A stretch of 64,000 bases of DNA from Rhizopus arrhizus. Lineage: Eukaryota > Mucoromycota > Mucoromycetes > Mucorales > Rhizopodaceae. The translations under genes were made by a program, and so were the position numbers. Positions 10,318 through 22,555 of this stretch are shown here, piece after piece. How positions within the stretch are numbered: the first letter of the stretch is position 1; each line of letters begins with the position of its first letter. Where the stretch lies: assembly GCA_024220505.1 (NCBI GenBank), contig JAKZZE010000010.1:124001-188000 (forward strand), in the 5' to 3' direction. The notes beneath the pieces are model-generated. The model was not told where the DNA came from. It searched no databases and saw only the letters and a program-made list of their open reading frames with translations.

Positions 10318-11621
10318 ATGGCCGTGCTGCAGAGTTCAAAAGCTAAACGTGCTGTTAAGTTAGAAAGCAAAACAATGACCCCTACTCAAGAAGCAACAGT
10401 AGTCGATACGGCTGTGAATGTGGAATATACTGCAATCAATACAGACAGAGAGTTTCACAATGAAGAATCATCCACGTATTGGTTACCAAAAGATGATGAA
10501 GAACAAAAGAGACTGACAGGAGTAAGCGGTTTCCATAATATAAAGTGCCGCAATCAATTGACTCACGACCTACTAAACTAGCAACATTTTCTCTTTAAAG
10601 AGTTCTTTGAAGGGTAAAAGTATTTCACTGCCATTTTTGTTACGTCTTTTTCAACAATTCTTCTTCATAGAAATATATGTCGCAGTGTACGGGAAGCCCT
10701 TGATTTTGAAAAGGGTATATCCGTGCTTGATGTAGGCTGTGGGTCAGGTGTATGGATCATGGTAAATACAAAATATTATCGTTAGCCTAAAATTATAATG
10801 TATCATTTTATACATGCTATAGGATATGATCAATGATTACCCCAACTGCACATATCATGGTTGCGATATCGTAGATACTACAAACAAAATCTTAAAGGCG
10901 GATCAGTTTACCTACAATTATGGAAATGTACTAGTAGGACTTCCCTATGAAGATAATACGTTTGACTTTGTCCATATGCGATTCTTCGCACTTGCTCTCC
11001 GTAAGGAAGAATGGCCAATAGCTTTGAAAGAAGCAATGCGCGTTGTCAAGCCAGGAGGAAGAATCCAGTTAACAGAGCCAGGGATGCGAGTAAGTTTAAA
11101 TACTTGCTTAACATGATGTATATACTTACTATAGCATAATCTAAAGTTACCAGATGATAATTCTTCGGCCTACTACAAATTCATAAAAGCAGGTATGTTT
11201 TCCTTTATAAAATTCCAGTGTTTGAATTAGTAAAATATTTGGTAGTTCGCTCTGTAGCCCATTCTAAAGGGCAAGATTCGTACATTGCTTATCATTTAGA
11301 AAAATTGCTTACTGAGACAAACATGGTAAAAATTATTCAGCATGATATTCGACATTGCAACATGAGTAGGATTATAGAGTACACTTAATAATAACACAAT
11401 CATAAGCTTATATACCCATGCTAGGTTCCAATACAGCTATTGCAAAAAAATTCATATGGGACTTTGTTGAAATTGCAAAAAGCCTCTTGCGTTTCATAGG
11501 TCCAAATTTAGGATTAAATAGCAAAGAGGAAATTTCCAGATTTCTAGATGAACTTGAACATTGCTTGTCTCATACAAATTGTTATGTTTATGCAAGCTGT
11601 GTTTCGGCGCAAAAGTTATAA
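10318..11621 (+). CDS. Tandem SAM-dependent methyltransferase, copy B (lost MGNC start)
   Basis: Exons: 10318-10521, 10582-10613, 10671-10761, 10823-11089, 11147-11192, 11246-11365 and 11425-11621. From exon 2 on, lengths are identical to copies A and C-E (32, 91, 267, 46, 120, 197 nt). The product is 318 residues, with motif I DVGCGSG and core CDIVDTTNK, DFVHMRF and VVKPGGRIQL. At the position of the paralogues' ATG (10309) the codon is AAG. The next bases still read GGA AAT TGC (Gly-Asn-Cys), so the ancestral MGNC start is lost and translation should begin at the ATG four codons in, at 10318. The catalytic core is intact, so the protein is probably still an enzyme but not acylated. Confidence 0.83.
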
Positions 11622-12384
11622 TACAGTGCATATGTAATTTATTTAATGTGCTTTGTGTGCCACATTAACAAAAAGATGCATAGTCGCTCAATAAAAAACC
11701 ACGATATCACTTAGTTTGGTACAATATTCATTACAAAATACAGAATGAATACCTTCCAGCCTGCTAATCTATGGTTCTGCATTATTTATATCGGTATTGC
11801 ATGGTGAATGGGCAGTGTATTCTATGTCGATTTGTACATACTTTGATAAAACGCTTTGGCTTTGAATCATTTTCATAATAAATAGAGGTGTGCAAAAGAT
11901 TATTGACTTTGTCAAGATATAAGAAAACTAAGCTATTTAAATTTATAACATTTAATTGCAGGTTTTTCTGTTGATAGCCTACAATTCATACTAACTAAAG
12001 CCTGTTCGGGTTAAGAAATTTATGAATAAAGATATAATGATTAAACGCGAAAGGTTGGATAATTCATAAATCACTATCGCTAATTCTATCCCCATGAACT
12101 TATTACATTTACTTACAAATACTATGACTATAGTAAGCAGCATAATAATCTTTACATTGTAAAGTATGAATTAGCTGTATAGTAGCACAAATATGTATCA
12201 CCAAAAGAAATGAGAGCAAATTTAGATTCGTATCACCTGCACTTCAATTTCATTGACAAAGGATTAATAAGGCTTGTACAAGTGTATATTCAGAATTTGA
12301 GAACTTTTTTAATCTTTTTGTGTTTATATATCTCACACGAGCAAGAAGGTTTGTTGTTAGATTAATATTAAGCCAAAAAAAAAA
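11622..12384. other. Intergenic region between methyltransferase copies B and C
   Basis: About 760 bp of AT-rich sequence. Nothing is recognisable apart from the upstream block of copy C at its right end. Confidence 0.5.
12237..12360 (+). promoter_or_regulatory. Shared upstream block of methyltransferase copy C
   Basis: Contains GTATCACCTGCACTTCAAT (from 12230), a GTTTATATATC TATA-like stretch (12322) and AAGGTTTGTTGTTAG (12346-12360). The last 40 bp are nearly identical to copy A. Confidence 0.55.
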
Positions 12385-13770
12385 ATGGGCAACTGCATTG
12401 TATTGCCACAGATATTCAATGCTAAACGAATAACCAATATGGATAGCACTGAGTCAGAACAAAGTAGCGAAAGGATATCCACAAACCAAGCAATAACAAC
12501 AACAGCAGTCGATACAACTCTAGATATGAACCACACTACGATCAATATAAATAGAGAGTTTCACAATGAGGAAACATCCACTTATTGGCTGCCAAAAGAT
12601 GAAGATGAGCAGCAAAGACTAACAGGAGTAAGCAAGCTGTATAATACATTTTAGTGTTACTTTGTCACTCATATTTTATTTTAATAGCAACACTTTGCAT
12701 TTAAAGGTCTATTTGAAGGGTAATAGAATCTGGCTGTTATCCTTTCTTTTCTAACATTACTTTTACTTTTGTTACAGAAATATATCTCGCAAGGCCCACG
12801 AAGCCCTTGATTTTGAGGAAGGGATCTCTATTCTTGATGTAGGTTGTGGATCAGGTGTATGGATTATGGTATTGTATTATAAGCACTATGCCCATTTGAT
12901 AAATGTTGAAGACGATAAGCATCTTACTTTTCTATATGATGTATAGGATATGATCAATGATTACCCCAACTGCACATATCATGGTTGCGATATCGTAGAT
13001 ACTACAAACAAAATCTTAAAGGTGGATCAGTTTACCTACAATTATGGAAATGTACTAGTAGGACTTCCCTATGAAGATAATACGTTTGACTTTGTTCAAA
13101 TGCGATTCTTCATTCTTGCACTCCGCAAAGAAGAATGGCCACTTGCTATAAAAGAAATCATTCGTGTTGCCAAGCCAGGAGGGATGATTCAATTAATGGA
13201 GCCAGATCTTGAAGTGAGTTTAATGTTATGCTTATTTCAATATATCTAATCACTATTTTGCAATCTATAGTTACCAAAAGATAGTTCTTCAGCCTATCAT
13301 AGGCTTATAAAATCTTGTATGTACTTTGTATTATATCTGTTATTTAACTTAATAAATATAAAACTTTTCTATAGTTCATTCTGTAGCTCACTCAAGAGGA
13401 CAAGACTTTTTGATTGCTTCTCAATTGGAAGGATTTTTTTTGGAGACAAACATGGTCAAGATTGTCGAACATGATAAACGAGGTTGCAACATGAGTAAGT
13501 TTTATAAAATTGCTATGAGTGATATTTAATGAAAAATTGCTTACGTATTGTTGATTTCATAAACTTGTGATAGGTTCCAACACAGTTACTGCAAAGAAGT
13601 TTGTATGGGATCTTGTTGAAAGTGCAAAAAGCGCCATGCCTTTTGCACGCTCAACTTTAGGATTAAGCAGTAAAGAAGACATTTTGAATTACATCAATGA
13701 ACTTAGATACTGCCTGTCTAACACAGACTGCTATATTCATGCAGACTACATTTTAGCACAAAAATTATAG
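12385..13770 (+). CDS. Tandem SAM-dependent methyltransferase, copy C (MGNC N-terminus)
   Basis: Exons: 12385-12627, 12688-12719, 12778-12868, 12947-13213, 13271-13316, 13375-13494 and 13574-13770. The product is 331 residues. Motif I is DVGCGSG; the core has YHGCDIVDTTNK, DFVQMRFF and VAKPGGMIQLMEPD. Its 243-nt exon 1 is identical to that of copy A, including the MGNCIVLPQ start. The first part of exon 4 is nearly identical to copy B. Exons 5-7 are diverged from both. This patchwork makes a simple duplication history unlikely. Function is inferred only as a SAM-dependent methyltransferase, perhaps membrane-associated through N-terminal acylation. Confidence 0.88.
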
Positions 13771-15755
13771 AGTCATTTAAAAGTTGTTTATCTTAATATG
13801 TACTTTTATTTTAATAAATACACATGTTCAATAACAAAGATAACAATAAAAAATCATTTGGATTGGTATCAATGTTCATTAATAAAAGTAAAACAAATAG
13901 TGCTCAATACTTTTTACATGACAGATAAGCTAATGAATGCATCAGAATACTCCTTTCAAAGTCTTTGTACTTGCACCAGTCTTTTTCTATCGGTGTGCTA
14001 CCAAATTTGTAATATACAAGAGAAAACCTTTCTGCGCTTTTTATTTCTCTACTTTCTCTTTCAAACTGGCCGCATAGCATGAAATCCAGGTAAATATTAT
14101 ATCCTTTAAACCTGCTTTTTTGGTTATTTCAGTTCTGATGTTGTTCAAGCTCCTTGGCTTTACTTTCATTTTACTCGACTGCCCTTCTACAGCTATTACT
14201 TTATCCCACTCTCTTGACTACTGGATATTTTCATTAAACTCTGACATTTGGTCGTATCTCTTTTCTCTCTTCCCTGATTATTCCCCTTTTATTTGCTCTA
14301 ATGCAGAAGTTATTTGATAAGTCTTTGGCACAAAATGAAATGTCTCGTGGTCTTTAACTTATACATAATTTTGAAGAACGACAACCGTGTCAAAATGAAA
14401 TCTTCAAAAGGAATTAATAATAGAATTCATATATTAAGAAAAAAAAAGTGCTATTGAGAAAATATGAACAGCTCAAATAGTAAAAGGAGACATCTCTCCA
14501 TTAACTTCCATCTTCACACCCAGAACTTTCTTTCTCTAACTATCAAAATGTTTCCTTTCTTATCTTCATCTATCAAACTACTCAGTTTAATAATGCTCAA
14601 TAAACAAAGAAAAAACAAAAGCTATATGAATTTTCCAACTTTGAAAATACTTAAAATATAACTTTATTTTTCATATAAACTATATACAATATACCATTCT
14701 TGGTTCTCAAACATTAATTTGATACTGACAAGGCTAACCAGTGTGAAGGTGAGGGTATGTCTAACCCTAATAAATCCCCCTTCCAAACTCTCAACTTGAT
14801 CAGAGTATGAATAACAAAAAAGATAACTATTTTGACAAGTTACAATATGACTGAGAGTAAGTTAAGAAAAAGACTTACATCTAAAAGACTATTGTAAAGG
14901 AATACTTAAATTATGTTAACATAAAAGGCCAAACAGTTTACATTATCTATGTTTTTAGTGACTAAGTATATTGTTTTATAAATATCATCATTATCTGCTC
15001 TTTCTTTTTCTTTTATTGGTAAACTTTTTTTTTGCACATACAGCAACTTGTTAATAGTCAATAATAAAACTTGTAAAATAATACAGATTTTCTATCCACA
15101 CTAGTCTATCTAGTGCAACCAGAGTAGTACGAGTTTAACTGATTAAGACATGAATCAATGAAGATATTAGTAACAAAGGCGTTCTTTTTATTAAGAAGGA
15201 ACTCTAATCGACTTTTTCTCATAGTAATAACTCAAAAAGAAGAGAGGTGCTTCCTAGAGCTCTTTTTAAAAGAATCAAGGTTGACAACATAATCATTGTA
15301 TTTAAGATGATACTGGTTGTAGCACATGTCTGCACACTCTTTATTGTATAATTAGCAATTGTCATATCTGATCTTATGTGCTTTTTCCATGCTAATTCAA
15401 TACACCAATAATACAATAATATATTAATTAATTCACCGAAGACTATGAATAGCGGATACCTCAATCTAGTTGCGATCATTATCTTTTCAACTGGAAGATT
15501 GCTACCAACCACGCTTTTTTAAACCTACTAAATTTTTTTAAAAGCATTGAGTAGCATGTTTAGTGACTATACTTTGTTGTTAAAACTAAAATAAAGCTTC
15601 ACAATCAAGTTGAAAATGTATCACCTTTTCATAGTAAGAAATTTGCTCACAATGAGTATAGCTGATGTATTTAAAGCTGCTCATTCTACTACTTGATTTA
15701 CTATAAAAAGAAGAGAGAGAGAGCTACAAGAGCATCTTTCAAAATGAAAAAAGAA

Positions 15756-15758
<3 letters not shown>

Positions 15759-15789
<31 letters not shown>
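15759..15789 (+). repeat. Poly(A) run of 31
   Basis: Homopolymer directly visible in intergenic DNA. Its length may vary between assemblies. Confidence 0.95.
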
Positions 15790-15790
<1 letters not shown>

Positions 15791-16256
15791 GTATAATGGC
15801 TTCTAAAAAGTACTTCAAATCACAATGAATTTTACATCCCATTAATTAAAAAGTCAATTGTTTACAACAAAAAACAGATTTATTTGACTTTTCATAAAAC
15901 TGCTATTAAAGGCTTAATAAATTATATCTGGCGTTGCAGACAAAGTGTCTATACAGTAAGTATTAACATTTCCATAATAGGCGAACTTAGCTTTTTTATA
16001 TGCCTGTTTAATAAAGAATTGAGCAATGTTTAGTTACTACTGTAAAATACGTATACAGATGGCAATTCAATGCTCGCAAAAGAGTGAAAGACCACATTTT
16101 TTAGGCTGTAAATGTTTAATAGCAAGCTAATACATCTCAAATTCGTAATTATTTTCAAAAGATACTGCTTCTAATCAAACTACGAGCTACTTAAGTGTTG
16201 TAGCACGAGCGTACGAACAAAAGGAATGAACAACGAATTGCAAGCTTGTATCACAG

Positions 16257-16375
16257 TGTACTTTAATCTCATCCATAACACTTGCACAAAACAGATCACA
16301 TTCAGCATTTGAGAACTTTTCTTTCATCTTTTGGTATTTATATCTTTTATACAAAGGGAAAAGGTTTGTTGTTGG
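16257..16375 (+). promoter_or_regulatory. Shared upstream block of methyltransferase copy D
   Basis: Contains TGTACTTTAATCTCATCC (16257), a TATTTATATC TATA-like stretch (16334) and AAGGTTTGTTGTTGG (16361-16375). It is nearly identical to the region before copy E over at least 150 bp. Confidence 0.55.
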
Positions 16376-16398
16376 CTTTTATACAAAGCTAAAAAAAA

Positions 16399-17757
16399 AT
16401 GGGAAATTGTATGACCTTGCCACAGATGTTTAATGTTAAGCGAATGATCTGCATAGATAATTTAGGGTCAAAGCAAGATAGTAAAAGGATGGTCACAGCT
16501 CAAGAAGCAACAACAACAGAAAAAGGAGCAACAGCAAAAACGGTTGATACAACCTTAGTTGTGGATTACACTACGATCAATAGAGAGAGAGAATTCCATA
16601 ACGAGGAAACATCCATTTATTGGCTACCAAAAGACGAGGAAGAGCAACAAAGATTGATAGGAGTGAGTAGGCATTTTACAATATTCCAAGGTTATTTATC
16701 AACTCATACTTTATGTAACTAGCAACACTTTGCCTTTAAGGAATTGTTTAATGGGTAATGGCATTCAGCGTTCTTTTTCTTTTTTTAAACTATATTTCAA
16801 TTGAAGAAACGCATCACAAAGCATTTGTGATTCTTTAGATTTGAAAAAGGGTGTCTCTGTTCTTGATGTCGGTTGTGGGTCAGGATCATGGATCATGGTA
16901 AGCATGACATACCAAATGCCATTTTCAAACTAAACCTCGCATATTTCTTCATATGATATGTAGGACATGACTCAAGACTATCCCAACTGCACATATCATG
17001 GTTGTGATATCGTAGATGTAACTAAAAAGAATCTAAAGATAGATCAGTTTACTTTCAATTTTGGAAATGTAATCCAGGGTCTTCCTTATGAGGATAATAC
17101 ATTTGATTTTGTCCAAATGAGGTTTTTCATTTTTGCACTCCGCAAGGAAGAATGGCCTATAGCCCTGAAAGAGATCATACGTCTGACAAAGCCTGGAGGG
17201 ATGATTCAATTAATGGAACCAGACTTTAGAGTAAGTTTATAATTTATTTGCTTTGATATTTCTAAGAATCTTTATGTGTATTGTAGCTATCAGAGGATGA
17301 TTCCTCAGCCTACAATAGATTCATAAAAGCACGTATGTCTACATATATCTATTCCTCAGACTGAGTGAGTATTATACTCATTTTCTATAGTCGATTCTGT
17401 ATGCACTTCCAAAGGACAGGATCTTCACATTACTTATCAGCTGGAAAAGCTACTTTTGGAAACCAGGTTGGTCAAAGTTACTGAACATGTAACTCGGCAT
17501 TGCAACATGAGTAAGGTTATAGATATATAGCTGGCGAAAGTATACTGAGGTTTATATTAGATTCCAATACATCTATTGCTAAAACGTTTGCTTGGGACTT
17601 TGTTGAGCTAGCTAAAGGAACGATGCCAGGCGTAAAATCAGCCATGGGATTAAGTAGTGAAGAAGACGTTTCGAAGTTCTTGAATGAACTCAGGCATTGC
17701 TTATCCCATACAGACTGTACTTTTTATGCGCCTCGCATTTTAGCACAAAAGCTATAA
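16399..17757 (+). CDS. Tandem SAM-dependent methyltransferase, copy D (MGNC N-terminus)
   Basis: Exons: 16399-16662, 16723-16754, 16807-16897, 16964-17230, 17287-17332, 17391-17510 and 17561-17757. The product is 338 residues, the longest copy because of extra Thr/Ala-rich linker in exon 1. It starts MGNCMTLPQMFNVK with Thr at position 6, a better match to the myristoylation consensus than copies A and C. Motif I is DVGCGSGSW; the core has YHGCDIVDVTKK, DFVQMRFF and LTKPGGMIQLMEPD. The exon 3 acceptor is a weak gaag, but the 91-nt exon length and frame match all paralogues. From exon 4 to intron 6 it is almost identical to copy E, introns included. Confidence 0.87.
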
Positions 17758-19125
17758 TAATGCATAAATAAGAATAAAATAAAAATATAAGAATGAAAAG
17801 AAGTTATATGTAACAGCTTACAGATGTAGCTAGCAATCAATCTTATGGATCGAAGTGCGCTGTGGTACAGAATGGCAGATTGTTCATGTTCTTCTTATTT
17901 GAGGTATTCATTCTAAGAATGTAGCTTAGCCGCTAGCGTATCTAATATGCAACTTTCTGTCAATATTGCTGCAGTTCTGATAAAAAAAGTAAAGTAAATT
18001 CGAGTACTGACCTGATGTATGTATAGCGTGCTTTTTCTAAAGAACCTTTTAACTTCATTTTTATTCAATAATGTTTAATCATCTTTCCTGAAGAGACAAT
18101 TATTTACTTTTTAGACTATAGTTTACTGAGCATTATTTCATACACCTTATCTTTAAAAGCTTAAAAAACAGGATTAGCATATTGTTTAGCTTAGCATGAA
18201 AAATTAGAGTGCTGAAGTAACTTAGCAGAGCAAAAGCAGACATCGATTAACGTTCTTTTTTACATTATTTATTTTGTTTATACCTTAATTATCTTTCAAC
18301 TTAGTAATAGTAAACATTTGATAGCTAATATTCTTCCACTGAAGCTGAATAGGATCAAATGAGAGTGACTGACTGACATTTGATTTTTCTAGTTCTAACA
18401 CGAAACGGTGCAGCATTGGATATATATTTTTGTGTATAACGTTTCGAATACTGTAAGTACTGCCATAAGCTCTCAATGTCCATAAGAGATTGAGGCAAAA
18501 TGCTTGTGACTATCATTCTATCGCTGCATAACAAAATATAAAATGTACACGACTAGGATAAGAAAACACAATGTTCTTTGTGTATCTGCTGAATGTACAG
18601 AAAATTTAATGGTTTACAAGAACGCTAAATGATTATGTAAAAGGAAGATCAATCAAGGTTACCCTATTTAGGGCTCTCACTTTTTAGCTTACTGATTTGA
18701 ACTCTTTACATAGCTCATCTGTTCAATTCATCTATTGATATTATTAAAGTTATTTGATTGCATTAATGCGATTTAAAGCATTAAGTTGATCAGAGTGGGA
18801 TATCTAAAACCTATTAATTACTAATTTAGGTTCTTGCTTCATATATTGTTTCCAAAGCCTTAATTACAGAGAAATTTATGAAATACACAAGTCAAGTCTC
18901 TCTTTGTTTAAGGCAAGCTATAATCCAAAACTGAGCTATTTGGATGTGAAGGGTTCAAGAAAGGCTCTATGATAATAGAGGATGTTCTCAAATAGACTGC
19001 ATCTATAGATCTATGATAATCATTTACTGTTGATGCCTTATCAAAGAACGTTGTATGTCCTATATCATAAGCCATGAAATGTTTAGCTATATAGTGGCGC
19101 GAATGCACAAGTAAAACATGGGTTA

Positions 19126-19461
19126 CGTATGGAAACCAAATGGTTAGGGTGATGCAACAAGGTGTCCGATATTATAATATGAATAAGTTTATAAAATATT
19201 CAAGAAGGATGCTTAAACAAAACATGCTTACGAGATTGTGACCTTGTAGATTTATATTAGGTTCAAATATAACAACTGCAAAGAAATTTGTTTGGAACCT
19301 CGTTCAAAACCCCAAAATGCACCTTGCTTCATATAGGTTCGTCTCTAGGATTAAAGAATGACAAAGACGCTTTGAATTTTCTAGATGGATTCAAATGCTG
19401 CTTGTCTCATGTAGATTGCTATCTTTATATTAATACTGCTTCGGCACAAAAGTTTAACTAG
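19126..19461 (+). pseudogene. Decayed 3' end of a methyltransferase paralogue
   Basis: 19126-19182 matches the end of exon 6 of the tandem family, and 19261-19461 matches exon 7 (SNITTAKKFVW near the start, SAQKF before the final stop). The exon 6 donor gt is changed to at (19183), and exon 7 is 201 nt instead of the invariant 197, shifting the frame. No upstream exons were seen. It is a dead, truncated member of the array. Confidence 0.7.
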
Positions 19462-21562
19462 TAAAAGAATGAATGGTCTCAGCTTAATTTGTGCGTCTAA
19501 TTAATTGAAGATGTTACGCTAACTAAACTTCCATTTTATGAGCTGGAGTGACGCCAGTCAAAGAAAAATAAACAAAATCAAATGCTTTAGACCAAAGATC
19601 TGTTTAGCATACGTTAAAACTTTTACATTGAATCAGCTAAATGCTTACTTGGTTTAGGTTCATTAAAAATGCAAAGGGTCTAGAGCTGTTACTACGTATG
19701 GTATAAGCATTTCAAAAATATTTGCTAATCTCTATGACAAATCATAGGTAAATTGATCAGTGAGCAACTGAGAAGCTTTTATATTGTATTTGTATGTTAA
19801 TTAGCTGAATCTAAAAAGTGAACCATGACAATGTAAAAACTCTTAAATATTTATCAGTTACTATATTTTCATATAGAATGATTTACATATAGTATATAAC
19901 AAATGGCTTCGATAGCTACTCTTCTTCGCCTAATTTAAATGTTACTAGGGTCCGTAACAAATAATAAGATAATGAAAGCAGACAAAGACATAATAAATAA
20001 GCACACCATAAAATAATAAGTATTGTGCGAGTTAGACACCAAGCGAACACTTCAAAATAGAGGTTTTAAGAAATTTCAAACATAATATCAGAAACATTTC
20101 ATATGCATTTATATATTTTCAGTTGTGTAAACAAAGAAATAATGCTGTCATGCAAAATACAATGACAATTTTTTTCATTAAAATGAATGAAAATGAGCAT
20201 CTATCTAAGCTAACAAAATGAAACAAATCAATGCTTAATCTTATCATTAGACGAATTGCACAAAGTAACTTTTTTTAAAGGCATGTATCCTCCTTTACTA
20301 ATGAAGATAGTTATCATGATAGAACATTTTCTATTTTATAGATGTTGATAAATAAATTATCCATATGTTTTGTACTAAATAAAAAAGGTATGATCTTTTA
20401 AATATAGCTTTCATGTCTAAGCATACTAGAGCCAAGACTATTTGATACAGCTAAATTGTCCTTCTAATATGCTCTTAGCTCGTTACCTTACACTCTTCGT
20501 TTGTCTTACAAAGGAACTAAGTGATACCTTTATTTTTACACTTTTAAGCAAATGGATTGAAAAAGAATATGTTGAAATAAAAAAAAAATTATTAAGCTTA
20601 TATACGATATTCGCGATTTCTCAATGGCGCTCTGATGAATGGTTGTATAAATTAAGTGTGGCCTTTTTCTATATATTATTAAGTGTAGTTGATATAATTT
20701 CCTTGATATGTGCCAAACGAGCAATTATGAGTAAACGGTGCGTATTTTTTTTTTAATAATTAGGCATTGAGATTGTATTTTTATTAGGTATTTGTCCCAT
20801 TGACTTAGTTAAGGCAATCAACAATGGAAGCAGTTCTATTAAATTTGGTGCACTTGTTAGCTGATTGTTTTGATTGAAGGTATAGTTATCTAGAAATACA
20901 CTATATAATTGAATAAACGCCTTTAACAGGCTTATAATAAACTAATTAAAGAAAAAACAGGTTTTTGGGTACAAAGTAATCATTTATACATTGAAACTAC
21001 AATTGTTTGATTATTTCTACCAATAAACTAAAGATAGTATCATATGCTTCAGTAGTTCTACAAATTTTGTAGCATTTGTTTTGACGACCTAAATACAATA
21101 ATCTTTATAAAAGATTCATTGATAAACATTATTCAACACACCTCAATGACCAGCATCAGAAATCATAAGAAACTGGATCTAACAGGCAAGATTATGTCGA
21201 TCAAAAGCTTAGTGTGCCCTTCCCATATGATGACAACAAATTGCAATAATATTAATAATAGTACGAATACTATTAAAAATACCACTGTTAGAATATCAAG
21301 TGCTTGGGAAGAAGTTTTCTTTGAGCTACTGAAGTTTCTATCAAGCAGGCTATACCAATTAAACACTGATGTGTCCTTACTGCGGTATCTAAGTTTAATA
21401 GTCGTACCATATTAGTTCGATTCACTAAATGTTTCTCTGAAAGCAGACTCAGGTATTCAATGAATGGTGATGGACATACCGTCTGGTCATGTTTGCTGCA
21501 TCTTGAGAATATCATTCATAAAATGACATTTGACAATGGACAGACTTTCTAAAGAAACGTAC

Positions 21563-22042
21563 TTTCAATTTGAAAATGATCTCAAGCCAAAAAAAAAAAA
21601 AAAAAAAAGGAAAAAAAAGGGACCACTTATGATTTAGCTATCAATAGTAATGAAACTAAATATGTTGAGTTCGATGCCAACTTCTCTCTGCTTTCAACAT
21701 AAACTGATTCCTCCCTTGGCTTTTGTATCACTAAGCAAAAAGATCAGAATGGACGAGTTATTTGCTTTCTGTGACCTTTATATATACGCATACACACAGA
21801 CATACGCACAAATAGACTTCTTTTGTTGATTTGGATTGAATTGTATTACGGACCTGCTCCAAGACAGCCTAATCTCTCTAAGAGCTTTGAGATCATAGTG
21901 TTCCAGCGTCTCATATCTGATGGCTTCGTTTGGGACTAAATGCGATGGTTGTTTATCAAGCCATATACTCAGTTCGAGTAAAGTGTCTGATAGGTAAAAT
22001 GTATTGTCTGAGGGGCTTGGTTCCGTGATATGAAATTATGTG
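21563..22042 (+). repeat. Inverted repeat arm 1 (about 480 bp)
   Basis: Reverse-complement match, nearly identical, to 25592-26063. Both boundaries are sharp: sequence homology starts at tttcaatttg on the left and ends at attatgtg on the right. The arms flank methyltransferase copy E. Inside is a short exon-like coding fragment on the minus strand. Confidence 0.88.
21854..22023 (-). pseudogene. Gene fragment inside inverted repeat arm 1
   Basis: Minus-strand frame reading EPSPSDNTFYLSDTLLELS through WLDKQPSHLVPNEAIRYETL to REIRLSW, ending at a GT splice-donor-like site. The copy in arm 2 has Gly for Asp, Leu for Ile and one silent change, the pattern expected of coding DNA. There is no start codon and no following exon in frame. 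Family not recognised. Confidence 0.45.
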
Positions 22043-22413
22043 AGTTATACGAAAATTCAAACCTAAATTCCGCTTTCTAAGCAGAAGCTTGCATTTTGTG
22101 TGAGGCTTTCTAAAGTGTAATTCAGCAAATGAATAGAGACTATATTGGCCTTCGTGTCTTTTGCTTTAGAATTATAATAGTAACGCTGAGACATTTGTAT
22201 AAAGTGTTAAAAAGGTAATTTGGGATGATTTTAAGAAGCTGCAAGGTATTTTCTTTACATTTGCATTTATGACATTGTCATTATTATATGATATCATCAC
22301 TAAGTTCAAGGAGCTAAAAGCATTAAAAAAAAACCACGAGCTATAAATTGTGTATTGTATTATGAAGGTACAAGCAAAAGGAAGCAAGAACAAACTGTAA
22401 ATTTGTATCACAA

Positions 22414-22532
22414 TACACTTCAATCTCATCCATAACACTTGCACAAAACAGATTACATTCAGCATTTGAGAACTTTTCTTTCATCTTTTGGTATTTATAT
22501 CTTTTATACAAAGAGAAAAGGTTTGTTGTTGG
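22414..22532 (+). promoter_or_regulatory. Shared upstream block of methyltransferase copy E
   Basis: Contains ATACACTTCAATCTCATCC (about 22414), TATTTATATC (22493) and AAGGTTTGTTGTTGG (22518-22532), nearly identical to the copy D region. Confidence 0.55.
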
Positions 22533-22555
22533 CTTTTATACAAAGCTAAAAAAAA

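Larger units (their letters stand above)
13771..16398. other. Intergenic region between methyltransferase copies C and D
   Basis: About 2.6 kb, very AT-rich. It holds a 31-bp poly(A) run at 15759-15789 and the upstream block of copy D. Several hydrophobic frames (for example minus 15512-15219) could be relics of a membrane protein, but AT-rich DNA gives such frames by chance. Confidence 0.45.
17758..22555. other. Long AT-rich region between methyltransferase copies D and E
   Basis: About 4.8 kb. It contains a decayed methyltransferase 3' end (19126-19461), inverted-repeat arm 1 (21563-22042) and the upstream block of copy E. Frames at 18285-18476, 18908-19108, 20442-20756 and 21119-21515 have no motif or splice support and are not called as genes. 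Confidence 0.45.

Noticed and set aside
15219..15512. Hydrophobic minus-strand frame of 97 codons
   Set aside because: Could be a relic of a multi-helix protein, but AT-rich DNA yields Ile/Leu/Phe-rich frames by chance and no splice or start support was found.
20442..21515. Hydrophobic frames at 20442-20756 (+) and 21163-21515 (-)
   Set aside because: Same reason; overlapping frames on both strands, no conserved motif.
22172..22465. 97-codon minus-strand frame
   Set aside because: Lies antisense across the shared upstream block of methyltransferase copy E; AT-derived hydrophobic composition.
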